Below, piece after piece: positions 1-8,100 of a DNA stretch of 9,840 bases (positions within the stretch are counted from its first letter, which is position 1; every line of letters begins with the position of its first letter). Both the position numbers and the translations under genes were made by a program. This stretch comes from JBPCRW01 sp050996405 (GTDB lineage: Bacteria > Acidobacteriota > Blastocatellia > Pyrinomonadales > Pyrinomonadaceae): assembly GCA_050996405.1 (NCBI GenBank), contig JBPCRW010000108.1, forward strand, positions 1 through 9,840, written 5' to 3'. The notes under the pieces are model-generated. The model worked only from the letters and a program-made list of their open reading frames with translations, was not told the DNA's origin and made no database searches.

Positions 1-594
1 CCGACTTTTTATTTTGGATTGCGCGATTGCCGCGACGTTTTCCACGTCCGTTTTGATTTGCACCTTCGCCAGTCGAAAGCCTGCGTCAGCACCTTTACGC
101 ATTAGCCATTCGATTCGCTCTTCGTCCGTATTTAACGAAATGCGGCGACGATTTTTCTCGTCCCGAAATTTTCGAGTGAATTCTTCGCGTTTCCTTTCGT
201 CGGGATGCCGATAATTTTGACCGATGCGTTTCGTCGGATTCGCTTGCAGACGAAACAACAGCAGCTTTTCGTTTTCAATCGCCGCGTATTGCTCGTGAAC
301 CGCTTTGCATTTAATTTCCCGAGCGTAACCTTCATGCAAAAAACTCCAATCCGGTTTAACGCTTGATTGGACGAGCAGAACGGCTCTGCCGCTTCGCCGG
401 TCATAATCAAGCCGATGCAAAAGATTAAATTCATTGCGCGGCGTTCGCCGTTCGTGATGCGGCAAGCCATCCTGATTTTCAATCGGCGGAAACGCACTCG
501 AAATCGTTCGATGCAGATTCTGCAAGTTTCCCAAATCGTTCCAAACCTGCCGCGACTGCGGATTAAAAATCATTTTCGTCAGATAAATTTCCAT
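1..594 (-). CDS. cas6e: Cas6e (CasE/Cse3) crRNA endoribonuclease, 3' end cut by window edge
   Basis: Cas6e cuts pre-crRNA at the base of each repeat hairpin and stays bound to the 3' handle as the head of Cascade. The frame is open for 198 codons from ATG 594 to base 1, with no stop. The family is roughly 200-220 residues, so only the C-terminal end, probably with the glycine-rich RNA-binding loop, is missing. The protein starts MEIYLTKMIFNPQSRQVWND. The DLGNLQNLHRTI segment (residues 20-31) matches the conserved N-terminal helix. H28 aligns with the catalytic histidine (H26 in Thermus Cse3, H20 in E. coli), but the Tyr found three residues earlier in Thermus Cse3 is Gln here. The family motif FRLQANPTKRI follows at about residues 116-126. 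The start is set by GGAGG at 603-607, 8 nt upstream. This start lies inside cas5, giving a 32-nt overlap that suggests translational coupling. Confidence 0.9.
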   Translation of the reverse strand, partial: MEIYLTKMIFNPQSRQVWNDLGNLQNLHRTISSAFPPIENQDGLPHHERRTPRNEFNLLHRLDYDRRSGRAVLLVQSSVKPDWSFLHEGYAREIKCKAVHEQYAAIENEKLLLFRLQANPTKRIGQNYRHPDERKREEFTRKFRDEKNRRRISLNTDEERIEWLMRKGADAGFRLAKVQIKTDVENVAAIAQSKIKSR

Positions 595-1315
595 TACTTT
601 CGCCTCCATTTTTCAAAATAATAAAATCGGTTTTCACACGCCGGTCGGTAAAACGCCGCGCGGCAAAGGAAATTGGCACATCTTGACGCACAATTCCCAT
701 TGGGTCATTTGAAGTTGTCTCCATTACGCAAACAACTTTTTCGTCAAAATCAAGCTGTTCATCTTGCCCAAGCCAATTATGATTTTTTAGGGCAATTTCG
801 AGAGTTGAATCAGATAAACTATTTTCCAGCCAAACAGGTTCGCTCGGCACAAAAGATTTTCTGCCCAAAAAGATTTGCTGTTTTGGTCTGGCGATTTTCT
901 GATGCAAGAGAGTTATCAAATTTTCATCGCCCGATTCCAAGCCAACTAAGAATCTTGCATCAGACAAATAGTAACGGCGTGATTCTCTTGCATCGTTTTT
1001 ATCAATCTTGCCGCTTGCAAGATAAAGTCCTTTCTTTGTTTTGGTTGGCGGCGCACCGCCGATTGTATGGTAATCACTCAACATAACTCCCGGACAATCA
1101 ATGCGAACGCCCATTCGTAATGCGGCTAATCTTTTCAACGAAGGCTTTTCCGTTTCGTCAATCTCTTCTTCGGTTCTTTTCTTTCCCAACGCCGAATAAA
1201 TCAAGCCGATTACGCCGGATTTAGATGGCTCAAGATTTGTTTCGCGGATAGTGTATCGGCTTTGCGTTCCCCAAGACTGCATCGGACCGACAAGTCGTAG
1301 CAATAGCGTTCTCAT
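563..1315 (-). CDS. cas5: Cas5e (CasD), Cascade crRNA 5'-handle subunit
   Basis: This is the 250-residue Cas5 of type I-E Cascade, which caps the Cas7 filament and grips the crRNA 5' handle. Family motifs appear in order: the N-terminal strand MRTLLLRLVGPMQSWG (residues 1-16), the EPSKSGVIGLIYSALG block (29-44), DYHTIGGAPP (81-90), SRRYYLSDARFLVGLE (112-127), PKQQIFLGRKSFVPSEPVW (144-162) and DVPISFAARRFTDRRV (212-227). I chose ATG 1315 over an in-frame ATG at 1342. It matches the normal family N-terminus, and GGAGG (1324-1328) sits 8 nt upstream. The start is 4 nt after the cas7 stop. After the usual end of the fold there is an extra tail of about 20 residues, rich in Gly, Asn and acids (ends SDENDF), part of which overlaps cas6e. 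No catalytic role is expected, because RNA cutting is done by Cas6e in this subtype. Confidence 0.94.
   Translation of the reverse strand: MRTLLLRLVGPMQSWGTQSRYTIRETNLEPSKSGVIGLIYSALGKKRTEEEIDETEKPSLKRLAALRMGVRIDCPGVMLSDYHTIGGAPPTKTKKGLYLASGKIDKNDARESRRYYLSDARFLVGLESGDENLITLLHQKIARPKQQIFLGRKSFVPSEPVWLENSLSDSTLEIALKNHNWLGQDEQLDFDEKVVCVMETTSNDPMGIVRQDVPISFAARRFTDRRVKTDFIILKNGGESNGNLSDENDF
603..607 (-). promoter_or_regulatory. Ribosome binding site of cas6e, inside cas5
   Basis: GGAGG on the minus strand with an 8-nt spacer to ATG 594. It lies in the last codons of cas5 (the NGG of its C-terminal tail) and fixes the cas6e start. Confidence 0.75.
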
Positions 1316-1319
1316 TTGT

Positions 1320-2687
1320 CTATCCTCCGTTCGATTGGTCAAAGGCTTGACTAATTAACTTGTCAATTAACTCTTTGAGTGAATCTGATTCTTTGAGTTC
1401 TGTTTTTTCACCGCTATTTTCTTTCGGCTTGGAAACAAACTCATCGTTTGATTCAGAACAGTAGCCGCTATATTTTGTTCCGACGATTTCTCCATACATT
1501 CTTTCTTTGTTAAAAAAGTGCTTAGTCAACTGTTGAATTGATTTCTCGACCAAACCGTTTTCATCGTCGTCTTGAAGGCGAATCGGCTTTGAAAAAGCGT
1601 TTGCCAGCGAACACAAATAACCTTCTCTAACGATTCCTAAAACAAAGGTCGGAAGCGTCGGTGATGCGAAAGAATTTTGTTTGCCGGAAGGAACAGCGAT
1701 AACAAACGACTGCAAAAACGCTTCGACGGTTTTTCTCGCCAAATCTTTCGCATTGTCCGCATTAACCAGATTGTCTTCCAAGCAATTCGTATCAATATTC
1801 GCGTAACGGTAGTAACAAGCCGAATTAAAATCAACCGTTCCAATCATCGCAGCGCCTGACTCGTTCGGCTTCAATTCCTTTTTGAATTCATCCAAAGCCG
1901 TAAAATAATCGAACTCGCCATTACTAACTGCGTGCGTTGAAATCGCATGAGCAACTTGACTTGCTGCGTCTATATTGTGTTCAGGCACGTCAGCCATCAT
2001 TCGACCGAACATTGCAATATCTGGTGTTTGCTTTGCGCCGAGACTTTCCCTAACTTTCTTTATGAGATTACTCATCTTTTTTTGGGCTTCTTTAATGAAA
2101 CTTTCTATTCTTTCCAAGTTTGCGCCGTTTTCTTTAATCTCATTCTCCTTAACCGTTAATTGTTCTTGCAATTCTGATGTTGGATTTTTGTTGATTTCCG
2201 TATCAAGAGATTTTTTTTCCTTCGCCAGAGTTTTTTTCTCTTGTGAAAGTTTTTGCGTATCATTATTCAAATCAATTAGTTCTTGAAAAGAATCCCAATC
2301 TTCGTTGCACAAAACCGCAATATCATTCAAAGATTTATTACCTAAAAACTGTAATGCGCCGCTTTCGTCTTTCTCGCTTTCCTTTTTCCATCCTGATTCC
2401 TTTAAAACAAGATTGGCGACAAATCCGGCTTGGTTTTCGTCTTTCTCAAAACGCTTAACCAAAATTTGTTTCAGTTTTTCCTCAACCAATTTCGTTCTTT
2501 TGCCGAGAATGTTCGGGTCGAGTAATTCTTTATCTTCAACATAATCTCTGGCGGCGCGTTTCAATGCTTGACTAGAAACGCGGGCGCGTTGCACGTCGCC
2601 AAATTGACAAGATTTCGGTGCGCCTGTTTCATCTCGATTCAGGTTCGACGGCGCGAAGTTTTGCAAAATGTGTAATTCGATAAACAT
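1320..2687 (-). CDS. cas7: Cas7e (CasC/Cse4), Cascade backbone subunit with a long coiled-coil insert
   Basis: Cas7 forms the helical backbone of Cascade along the crRNA spacer. The N-terminus MFIELHILQNFAPSNLNRDE (1-20) and the segment DVQRARVSSQALKRAARD (31-48) are hallmark I-E sequences. DIAMFGRMMAD (223-233), QVAHAISTHAV (244-254), the GTVDFNSACYYRYANID segment (283-299) and IAVPSGKQNSFA (330-341) follow. At 455 residues it is longer than the typical 350-400. Much of the excess lies at about 138-215, a Lys/Glu-rich heptad-like coiled coil that includes a near repeat (QEKKTLA then KEKKSLD). The C-terminal tail (about 410-455) is charged and low in complexity. ATG 2687 has AGGAG at 2699-2703, an 11-nt spacer, and begins 15 nt after the cas11 stop. 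The stop is 4 nt before cas5. The A-runs in the insert are reported under findings. Confidence 0.95.
   Translation of the reverse strand: MFIELHILQNFAPSNLNRDETGAPKSCQFGDVQRARVSSQALKRAARDYVEDKELLDPNILGKRTKLVEEKLKQILVKRFEKDENQAGFVANLVLKESGWKKESEKDESGALQFLGNKSLNDIAVLCNEDWDSFQELIDLNNDTQKLSQEKKTLAKEKKSLDTEINKNPTSELQEQLTVKENEIKENGANLERIESFIKEAQKKMSNLIKKVRESLGAKQTPDIAMFGRMMADVPEHNIDAASQVAHAISTHAVSNGEFDYFTALDEFKKELKPNESGAAMIGTVDFNSACYYRYANIDTNCLEDNLVNADNAKDLARKTVEAFLQSFVIAVPSGKQNSFASPTLPTFVLGIVREGYLCSLANAFSKPIRLQDDDENGLVEKSIQQLTKHFFNKERMYGEIVGTKYSGYCSESNDEFVSKPKENSGEKTELKESDSLKELIDKLISQAFDQSNGG
1324..1328 (-). promoter_or_regulatory. Ribosome binding site deciding the cas5 start
   Basis: GGAGG on the minus strand, 8 nt before ATG 1315, located in the last codons of cas7. 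It supports 1315 rather than the in-frame ATG at 1342 as the cas5 start. Confidence 0.75.
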
Positions 2688-2702
2688 AATTATTTTTTCT
2701 CC

Positions 2703-3404
2703 TTAATTTTCTTTGATTTCTTCAATTTTATAGAAAGATTGCGCCCAACTTCGTTGCGGCGAAATTCGTCTGTTGGTGGTGGAAAAGGATTTTTCATTTC
2801 TCTTCCAACGCAGCAAATCTCTTAGCAGTTCGACCCAATCAATGCGGATTTCATAAGATTTCAAAAGCAAAACGGCTTGGCGCAAGCGCACGGGCAAATC
2901 CGCGCTTCGGCTGTTCAGCAATACTGAAAATCTTTTCTCCAAACTTTTCGACTTTCCTTTGCTCGTTTCGGCATCGTCTTTATCTTCGAGCATTTTCAGT
3001 TCGAGACGGCGAAACGACGCGCCGAAATTTCTGTCAGCCGGATATATCTCTTCCTCGTGATGCCAACTCAACCTGTTGTTTTCGTTTTTGAATGTTCCTT
3101 GCTGATACAAAGCGAAAAGCGAAGCAACAAGGAAATAACATTTAACGTCCCAACTTTCGCTATGCCGACTTTCTTCAAAATCGGCAGTCCATTTACATAA
3201 ATACTTGTAAGCTGGAAACGCCGTATTGATTGGTTTTCCCAAAACTCTCCGCAATTCGGACAATGCCGCCCGATTCGGTTCGCCTCGAACATTTTCGTCC
3301 TCATCGTTTTTCTTAAATCCCGCCAATCGTTCAAGTTCGTGTTCGACAAACGGGCGAATTTTTTGAAAACTGTTTTTTGTCTGTATTTGTGCCGTTCCTA
3401 TCAT
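2703..3404 (-). CDS. cas11: Cas11e (CasB/Cse2), Cascade small subunit
   Basis: This is the small subunit, two copies of which line the belly of type I-E Cascade and stabilise the R-loop. The 233-residue protein is rather long for a family usually of 160-200. Recognisable blocks are PFVEHELERL (18-27), RAALSELRRVLGKP (45-58), DVKCYFLVASLFALY (86-100), NFGASFRRLE (126-135), EKRFSVLLNSRSADLPVRLRQ (156-176), IDWVELLRDLLRW (188-200) and the ending RSWAQSFY (218-225). These are the conserved basic helices of the family. Extra length is in charged loops at about 31-43 and 137-153. Start ATG 3404 overlaps the cas8e stop by 4 nt (ATGA). A perfect AGGAGG at 3412-3417, 7 nt upstream, makes the start secure. 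It is tightly coupled to cas8e. Confidence 0.93.
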   Translation of the reverse strand: MIGTAQIQTKNSFQKIRPFVEHELERLAGFKKNDEDENVRGEPNRAALSELRRVLGKPINTAFPAYKYLCKWTADFEESRHSESWDVKCYFLVASLFALYQQGTFKNENNRLSWHHEEEIYPADRNFGASFRRLELKMLEDKDDAETSKGKSKSLEKRFSVLLNSRSADLPVRLRQAVLLLKSYEIRIDWVELLRDLLRWKRNEKSFSTTNRRISPQRSWAQSFYKIEEIKEN

Positions 3405-5140
3405 TCTTCAACCTCCTCTTCTTCTTGTTTTTCTACTTCATCGTCAATCGCTTCAAAATTTGCATACCTTTTCCTTTTGATTCTTAATTCAACTTCCAGC
3501 CAATTTCGCGCAACCGATGTCGAGCGCAGCGAGCGCGGAGAATTCCCCAGACTGAAAGCAACTTCATCGAAAGCCAGCAACGCCGTTTTTTGCAAAACTT
3601 TCGCCCACTTTTGCCGTTCATTTTTCCAATCGTCCAAATTTACGGCGAGCGCGAGAAGCAAATGACGAAAAGGCGTTTCCAGACGCGACCAATAGCGCAA
3701 TTCAGGCGCGAGAGATTTTGATAAGTCATCTACGTCGTTAAATTTCTTTTTATAATCTTTGCTCTTTTTGAGTTTGTCGAAACTGTCTTTGGCTTTTTGT
3801 CTTAAATCTCTCGATAAAGCAGGTCTAAACCAATCGGCAATTTCAAAACGAGTGTCGGGCAAAAAATGCAAAGTCGCCATTCGATAAACACCGCCTGATA
3901 AAAGCCCCGCGATGATTTCAGCAAGTTTTAAGGCTTCTCCAAGCTCGTCACAAAGTTTTTGGTTGTTAAGGTAAATAACAGGCAAAGGCAATCTTTCGTG
4001 CCGCCAAAATAATGGCTTAGCTTTATTCACACACAAACCAAAAAATTCAAGCGGAAAAATTGCATCGCTTGGTAACTTTCCGTTGCTAATCAAATCATTC
4101 AACCAGTCCAAAATTTGCGGACGCGCAGATTTTTCTTCAACTGATTGAAAAAGTGAAAGACTGTCTCTCCACAAGAATTTCTCGCGTTGAAAAGAAATCG
4201 AAGTCCACCCTTTCGTAGGACTTTTCCGAAAGCAAGCCATTTGTTCTTTGCCGTATAAACTGCTTAGCTCAGATATTTGATTGCCTTTCATAACGACAAC
4301 TTCTCCGACGACTGCTTTGGAAAGCTCAGTCTTTTGCTTAAGTCTTATCCGGCGGCTTTGCCAAGTTAATAAGTCAACATAGCCCACAGGCTTGCTATCT
4401 TCTTTAGGATTTATTTCTCTGTCGTTTCTCCAAACAGGCGAGTCCGCAATTTCTCTTTTAGGAAAAGGAATTCCGAATTTACAGTCATATTGTGTCAAAT
4501 TGAGCATCAATGTCTTAAATAGATTTTCACCCTTGACCAATGCGACCGCACACTTATTCAGTAGCGAAGCATCGGCGGATTTAACATTGCTGATTTCCAC
4601 CTGAGTCATTCCTTTTTCGTGAACGTATGTCTGCAATCCGCCGACATCGAAATTTTGAAAAGCCAATAAATAGCGAGCGGTTTGGGCGGCTGTCAGCGTA
4701 TGTGATTTTCCTGTGTTTGTATGCTCGAATAGCGTCGTGTAGTGTTCGCCTTCAAGGAAAAACTTCCATATTGGTTTTAGAAATTTTTCGTCAAATTCAA
4801 CTTTAGAAGTTTGATAAAAAGGTTTCTCGTCATCGAAAAGATGGAAATTCTTTTCGTTTTGCGAAAAATACTCATTCAATTTTTGAGTATCGAAAGTTTC
4901 GTCGCTCCACCACTTTCCCCATTCGTCATAGTCTTTCGGACCTTGCAGACAATCGTGCAAAATCGCTATCAGCAAACGATAAAGCGAAATGGTAACAAGC
5001 GGATTTTCGCCGATAATTTCTTCAATCTGGTCTGCTTCAGCAAACGCTTCGCGCAAACTTTTAGGTTTTATTTCGCCGCTTGAATCGCCGCACATCACGC
5101 ACGGAATCCATTCTTCCGTAATCAAATTAAATTCAGCCAT
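3401..5140 (-). CDS. cas8e: Cas8e (CasA/Cse1), Cascade large subunit
   Basis: This is the large subunit of type I-E Cascade. It reads the PAM, helps open the target duplex and recruits Cas3. The 579-residue protein has the standard start MAEFNLITEEWIPC, then ENPLVTISLYRLLIAILHD (45-63), FHLFDDEKPFYQ (99-110), LVKGENLFKTLMLNL (201-215), LLTWQSRRIRL (257-267), KEQMACFRKSPTKGW (298-312), RPQILDWLNDL (340-350) and a C-terminal helical bundle with ELRYWSRLETPFRHLLLAL (480-498). It ends in a very acidic tail (DDEVEKQEEEEVEE). Start ATG 5140 was preferred to in-frame ATG 5155 because it fits the family N-terminus and has an AAGGAAG just upstream (5144-5150), whereas 5155 has no visible SD. The start overlaps the cas3 stop by 8 nt, and the stop overlaps cas11 by 4 nt. 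No zinc-binding cysteine cluster is seen. Confidence 0.94.
   Translation of the reverse strand: MAEFNLITEEWIPCVMCGDSSGEIKPKSLREAFAEADQIEEIIGENPLVTISLYRLLIAILHDCLQGPKDYDEWGKWWSDETFDTQKLNEYFSQNEKNFHLFDDEKPFYQTSKVEFDEKFLKPIWKFFLEGEHYTTLFEHTNTGKSHTLTAAQTARYLLAFQNFDVGGLQTYVHEKGMTQVEISNVKSADASLLNKCAVALVKGENLFKTLMLNLTQYDCKFGIPFPKREIADSPVWRNDREINPKEDSKPVGYVDLLTWQSRRIRLKQKTELSKAVVGEVVVMKGNQISELSSLYGKEQMACFRKSPTKGWTSISFQREKFLWRDSLSLFQSVEEKSARPQILDWLNDLISNGKLPSDAIFPLEFFGLCVNKAKPLFWRHERLPLPVIYLNNQKLCDELGEALKLAEIIAGLLSGGVYRMATLHFLPDTRFEIADWFRPALSRDLRQKAKDSFDKLKKSKDYKKKFNDVDDLSKSLAPELRYWSRLETPFRHLLLALAVNLDDWKNERQKWAKVLQKTALLAFDEVAFSLGNSPRSLRSTSVARNWLEVELRIKRKRYANFEAIDDEVEKQEEEEVEE
3412..3417 (-). promoter_or_regulatory. 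Ribosome binding site of cas11, inside the cas8e 3' end
   Basis: AGGAGG on the minus strand, 7 nt before ATG 3404. It lies in the Glu-rich last codons of cas8e, so part of the acidic Cas8e tail is encoded by this signal. Confidence 0.75.
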
Positions 5141-8100
5141 TGTCTTCCTTTTCATTCTTAAATTTTACAACTCTCAAACCGAGTTTCGGGTGTAAATAGA
5201 TGGAAAAGTTTTCTATCTCTGCCGAAGAATCTTCTTCAAGCCATAAAACAACGCAAGACTTCAGCAACGCGCATTTTTTCCATTCCGTTGGGGGGGTTGT
5301 TTCTTCCGCTTTGAGCAAAGCCAAAATCAAATCTTTTCTGCTGATTGAAATAGAATTAAACAAAAGTTGTTTTATATTTTCCCTAACTCTTTTTTCCGTT
5401 TCTTTATCAGCATTTTTAGAAAGAACCAGATCTTTCACGTCAATTGGATTTTCTTCGTCAGCGTCCAAGAAAGCCCTTTCTGTCGAACCATACAAACAAA
5501 TAATCGAAAGGCCATCGGCATTCAACCTTGTTAACGCTCGGAAATTTTCAAAAAACGCTAAAGAATCTTCTTCAAGTTGTTCATCTCTTTTTCCAACAAT
5601 TTTATAAAGTTCCTGTGGGACGTGCGGCATTGAAATCCACCTGTTTTCAGCTTCCACTATTTCATCGTTCGTGCCTTTTTCATATTCAGCAAAAGATGCG
5701 TTCCAAACCTTCTCGTATTCAGCAGATGGACAAGTTGTTTTCGTGTCATAAACCTTTTCAATCAAATCTTCAATTTCAGTAGGAATTTTGATTGTGTCGA
5801 GTTCGCGGGAGAAAAGCCACGAACGAAGCAGAATGTGTTCGTCATAAATAATTTTGTTCACGCCGAAATCAGGCGAATTCGTTTCGGGTTGTAGAATCCA
5901 AAGCATCGGGCGTGTTTCGTTAAAGTTCGCCGGACGATTTTTGCGGCGGTGGCGCATTAAGCGTCCAGCGCGTTGGAGAATTAAATCAATCGGCGCGAGT
6001 TCGGTTATCATCAAATCGAAATCGAGGTCGAGCGATTGTTCGATAATCTGCGTCGAAACTAAAATTGCGCGTGTCGGACGTTCGACTTTGTGCGGTTTGA
6101 GTTTTTCTTTGCCGTCAATCGTTTCCGCAATCATAACTTTACTTTTGTCTTTGCCGAAATTCAGCAGAGCGCGATTTACACGCTTCATTCGGTCTTTGTG
6201 TAAAAAACGGGCGTGTAGCAAATCTATTTCTTCGGGTTTCCAAACCGTTTCGGAGGCGGAAAAATTATTTTCGTCGGTGAAATATTTGTTAAGTGCGGTG
6301 AAAATTTCCTGCGCCCGTTTGACCGTGTTGCAGATAATCGCCGCGCAACCGCCGTCGGGTAGTCGGTCTTTGATTTTCCGCGCTAATTCTTCGAGTTTAT
6401 TTGTATCGTCTGACAAAAAACCGTCGAGATGTTCAAGATACAAAGTGCGCGTGTTTTGTTTAGAAGTGTCAAGATTTACAACGTCAATTTTGTCATTCGT
6501 CGCGTAGGCAATGCGCGGATATTTGTCCTTTGGATTTTCTTTTAATTCATTAACTTTTTCTGTGGCGAATTCCACGCCGAGACCTTTTAGATACGCTTCT
6601 AAAAGTCTGTTACGGCGTTCTTTCGGAAGTGTTGCGCTCAATAAAATAACGGGCGAACCCAGAGCCGCGAGCCACATTAAAAGCCGTTCGAGAAGCGTTG
6701 ACATATAAGCGTCGTAAGCGTGAACTTCGTCAATGATTATCGTTTTATGAGCCAAACCGAAAAGTCGTACGAAAACGTGGCGCGTTTGCAAAACGGTGAG
6801 TAGTGCTTGGTCAATCGTGCCGACACCAAACGGCGCGAGCAAGGCTTTTTTGCGTCCGGTGAACCACGCCCGCGCTTCCACCGTCGAACCGCAATCATCG
6901 TGTTTCTCGTCGTCGCCGGAGATATTTTCTAGTTGAATGTTCTTCGCGCCTTTTTCATCTTTCAAAATTGTTAAAAAATCGGCGTTGATGGCGGCGTGTC
7001 CGTGAACCAATTGCAGATGAGTTTTGCCGTTCGGAAAACGACTTTCGAGAAATTCTTTGACGCGCCCGAACATTTGATTGCTCGTCGCCTGCGTCGGCAA
7101 AGCGAAATAAATGCCGTTCTGTTTCAAGTTGTAGTTAAAAATGTCGGCTAAATAAATCGCCGCTTCGGTTTTACCTTCGCCCGTCGGCGATTCAACGACG
7201 ACAATTCCGGCGGATTCGAGATTTTGCGAAATGTTTTCTGCTTGAATTTGCAAATCGCGCGGCTGTTTTATTTCTGAAAACATCTTCCGAAATTTCAATT
7301 TGTTTGTCGGCTGTTGCCAATTCAGCCAGCCGAGTTCGTGCAATGCTTTTCCGGCTTTTTTGCGCGAGTCTTTCGCATAATTTTGTAAATAATCTTGCAA
7401 ATCAATTTCCGGCGGAAAATCTTTTTCTGTATCGGCAACGCACGGAAAATAAAAAGCGTTCGAGCCAATCCAATCGGCAACCGAAACGAGTCCGGCGAGA
7501 ATCATCATCGTCGCGTTATCGAGTTTGGCATTTTCGGGAAAAATAAAATGTTTGACGGGAAAGATTTTTTCTAATTCGAGGACCAGAAGTTTCCGCGCTT
7601 CCGTCCATTTTTCGTTGCCAACTAATTTTGGATTCTTTAATTTCGTTTTCCAAAACGATTCGGGAAATGTTCCGTGATGTCCGCCGATTAAAATACTGAT
7701 TTGGTCGGCTAAACTTTTGGGAAAATTGAAATCTTTTCCTTCGAGAATTTTCGGCAATTCAACGGCGGTAACGTAGCCATGCGGCGCGTCCGAAGGCTTT
7801 ACTTCACCGTAATTTTGTTTATGTTTTTCATAGCTGAATTCATTGGTGTAAATCTCCCTGATTTGCTGCTTTGTGTATCGAAGCGTAAACGGCGGCGAGC
7901 ATTTGCCCAAGTCGTGGAGTCCGGCTACAAACGCGACGAGCGAACCAAATTTGTTGAAGTCCTCATTAAGATATTTCACATTGAAAGACTCGGCGATTTT
8001 TCTCTTTGTCGCCTTCGGTAAAATGTTGTTCCACATTGTTTCGGTTACAGCCGCCACATCAATTAAATGACAGACGAGCGGATGAAAAGCATTTGGGCGC

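Noticed and set aside
132..497. 121-codon minus-strand open frame in the cas6e region
   Set aside because: It is an alternative frame of cas6e. The correct frame from ATG 594 is open to the window edge and has the Cas6e motifs.
2062..2083. Hairpin plus T7 on the plus strand, resembling an intrinsic terminator
   Set aside because: The stem is only 5 bp with two G-C pairs, lies inside cas7 antisense, and no plus-strand gene precedes it. The T-run is the complement of Lys codons.
3521..3538. Resemblance to a sequence in common plasmid replication origins (vector contamination)
   Set aside because: The match is a short GC-rich string, and the cas8e frame runs through it without a break into conserved C-terminal sequence.
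5141..5155. Upstream in-frame ATG (5155) as the cas8e start
   Set aside because: No Shine-Dalgarno precedes it, it adds MKRKT before the usual family N-terminus, and ATG 5140 has AAGGAAG upstream.
5854..6507. 217-codon open frame on the plus strand
   Set aside because: It is antisense to the cas3 helicase region, which carries all expected motifs. Its product is Ser/Arg-rich and matches no family I know, as typical for a shadow frame.
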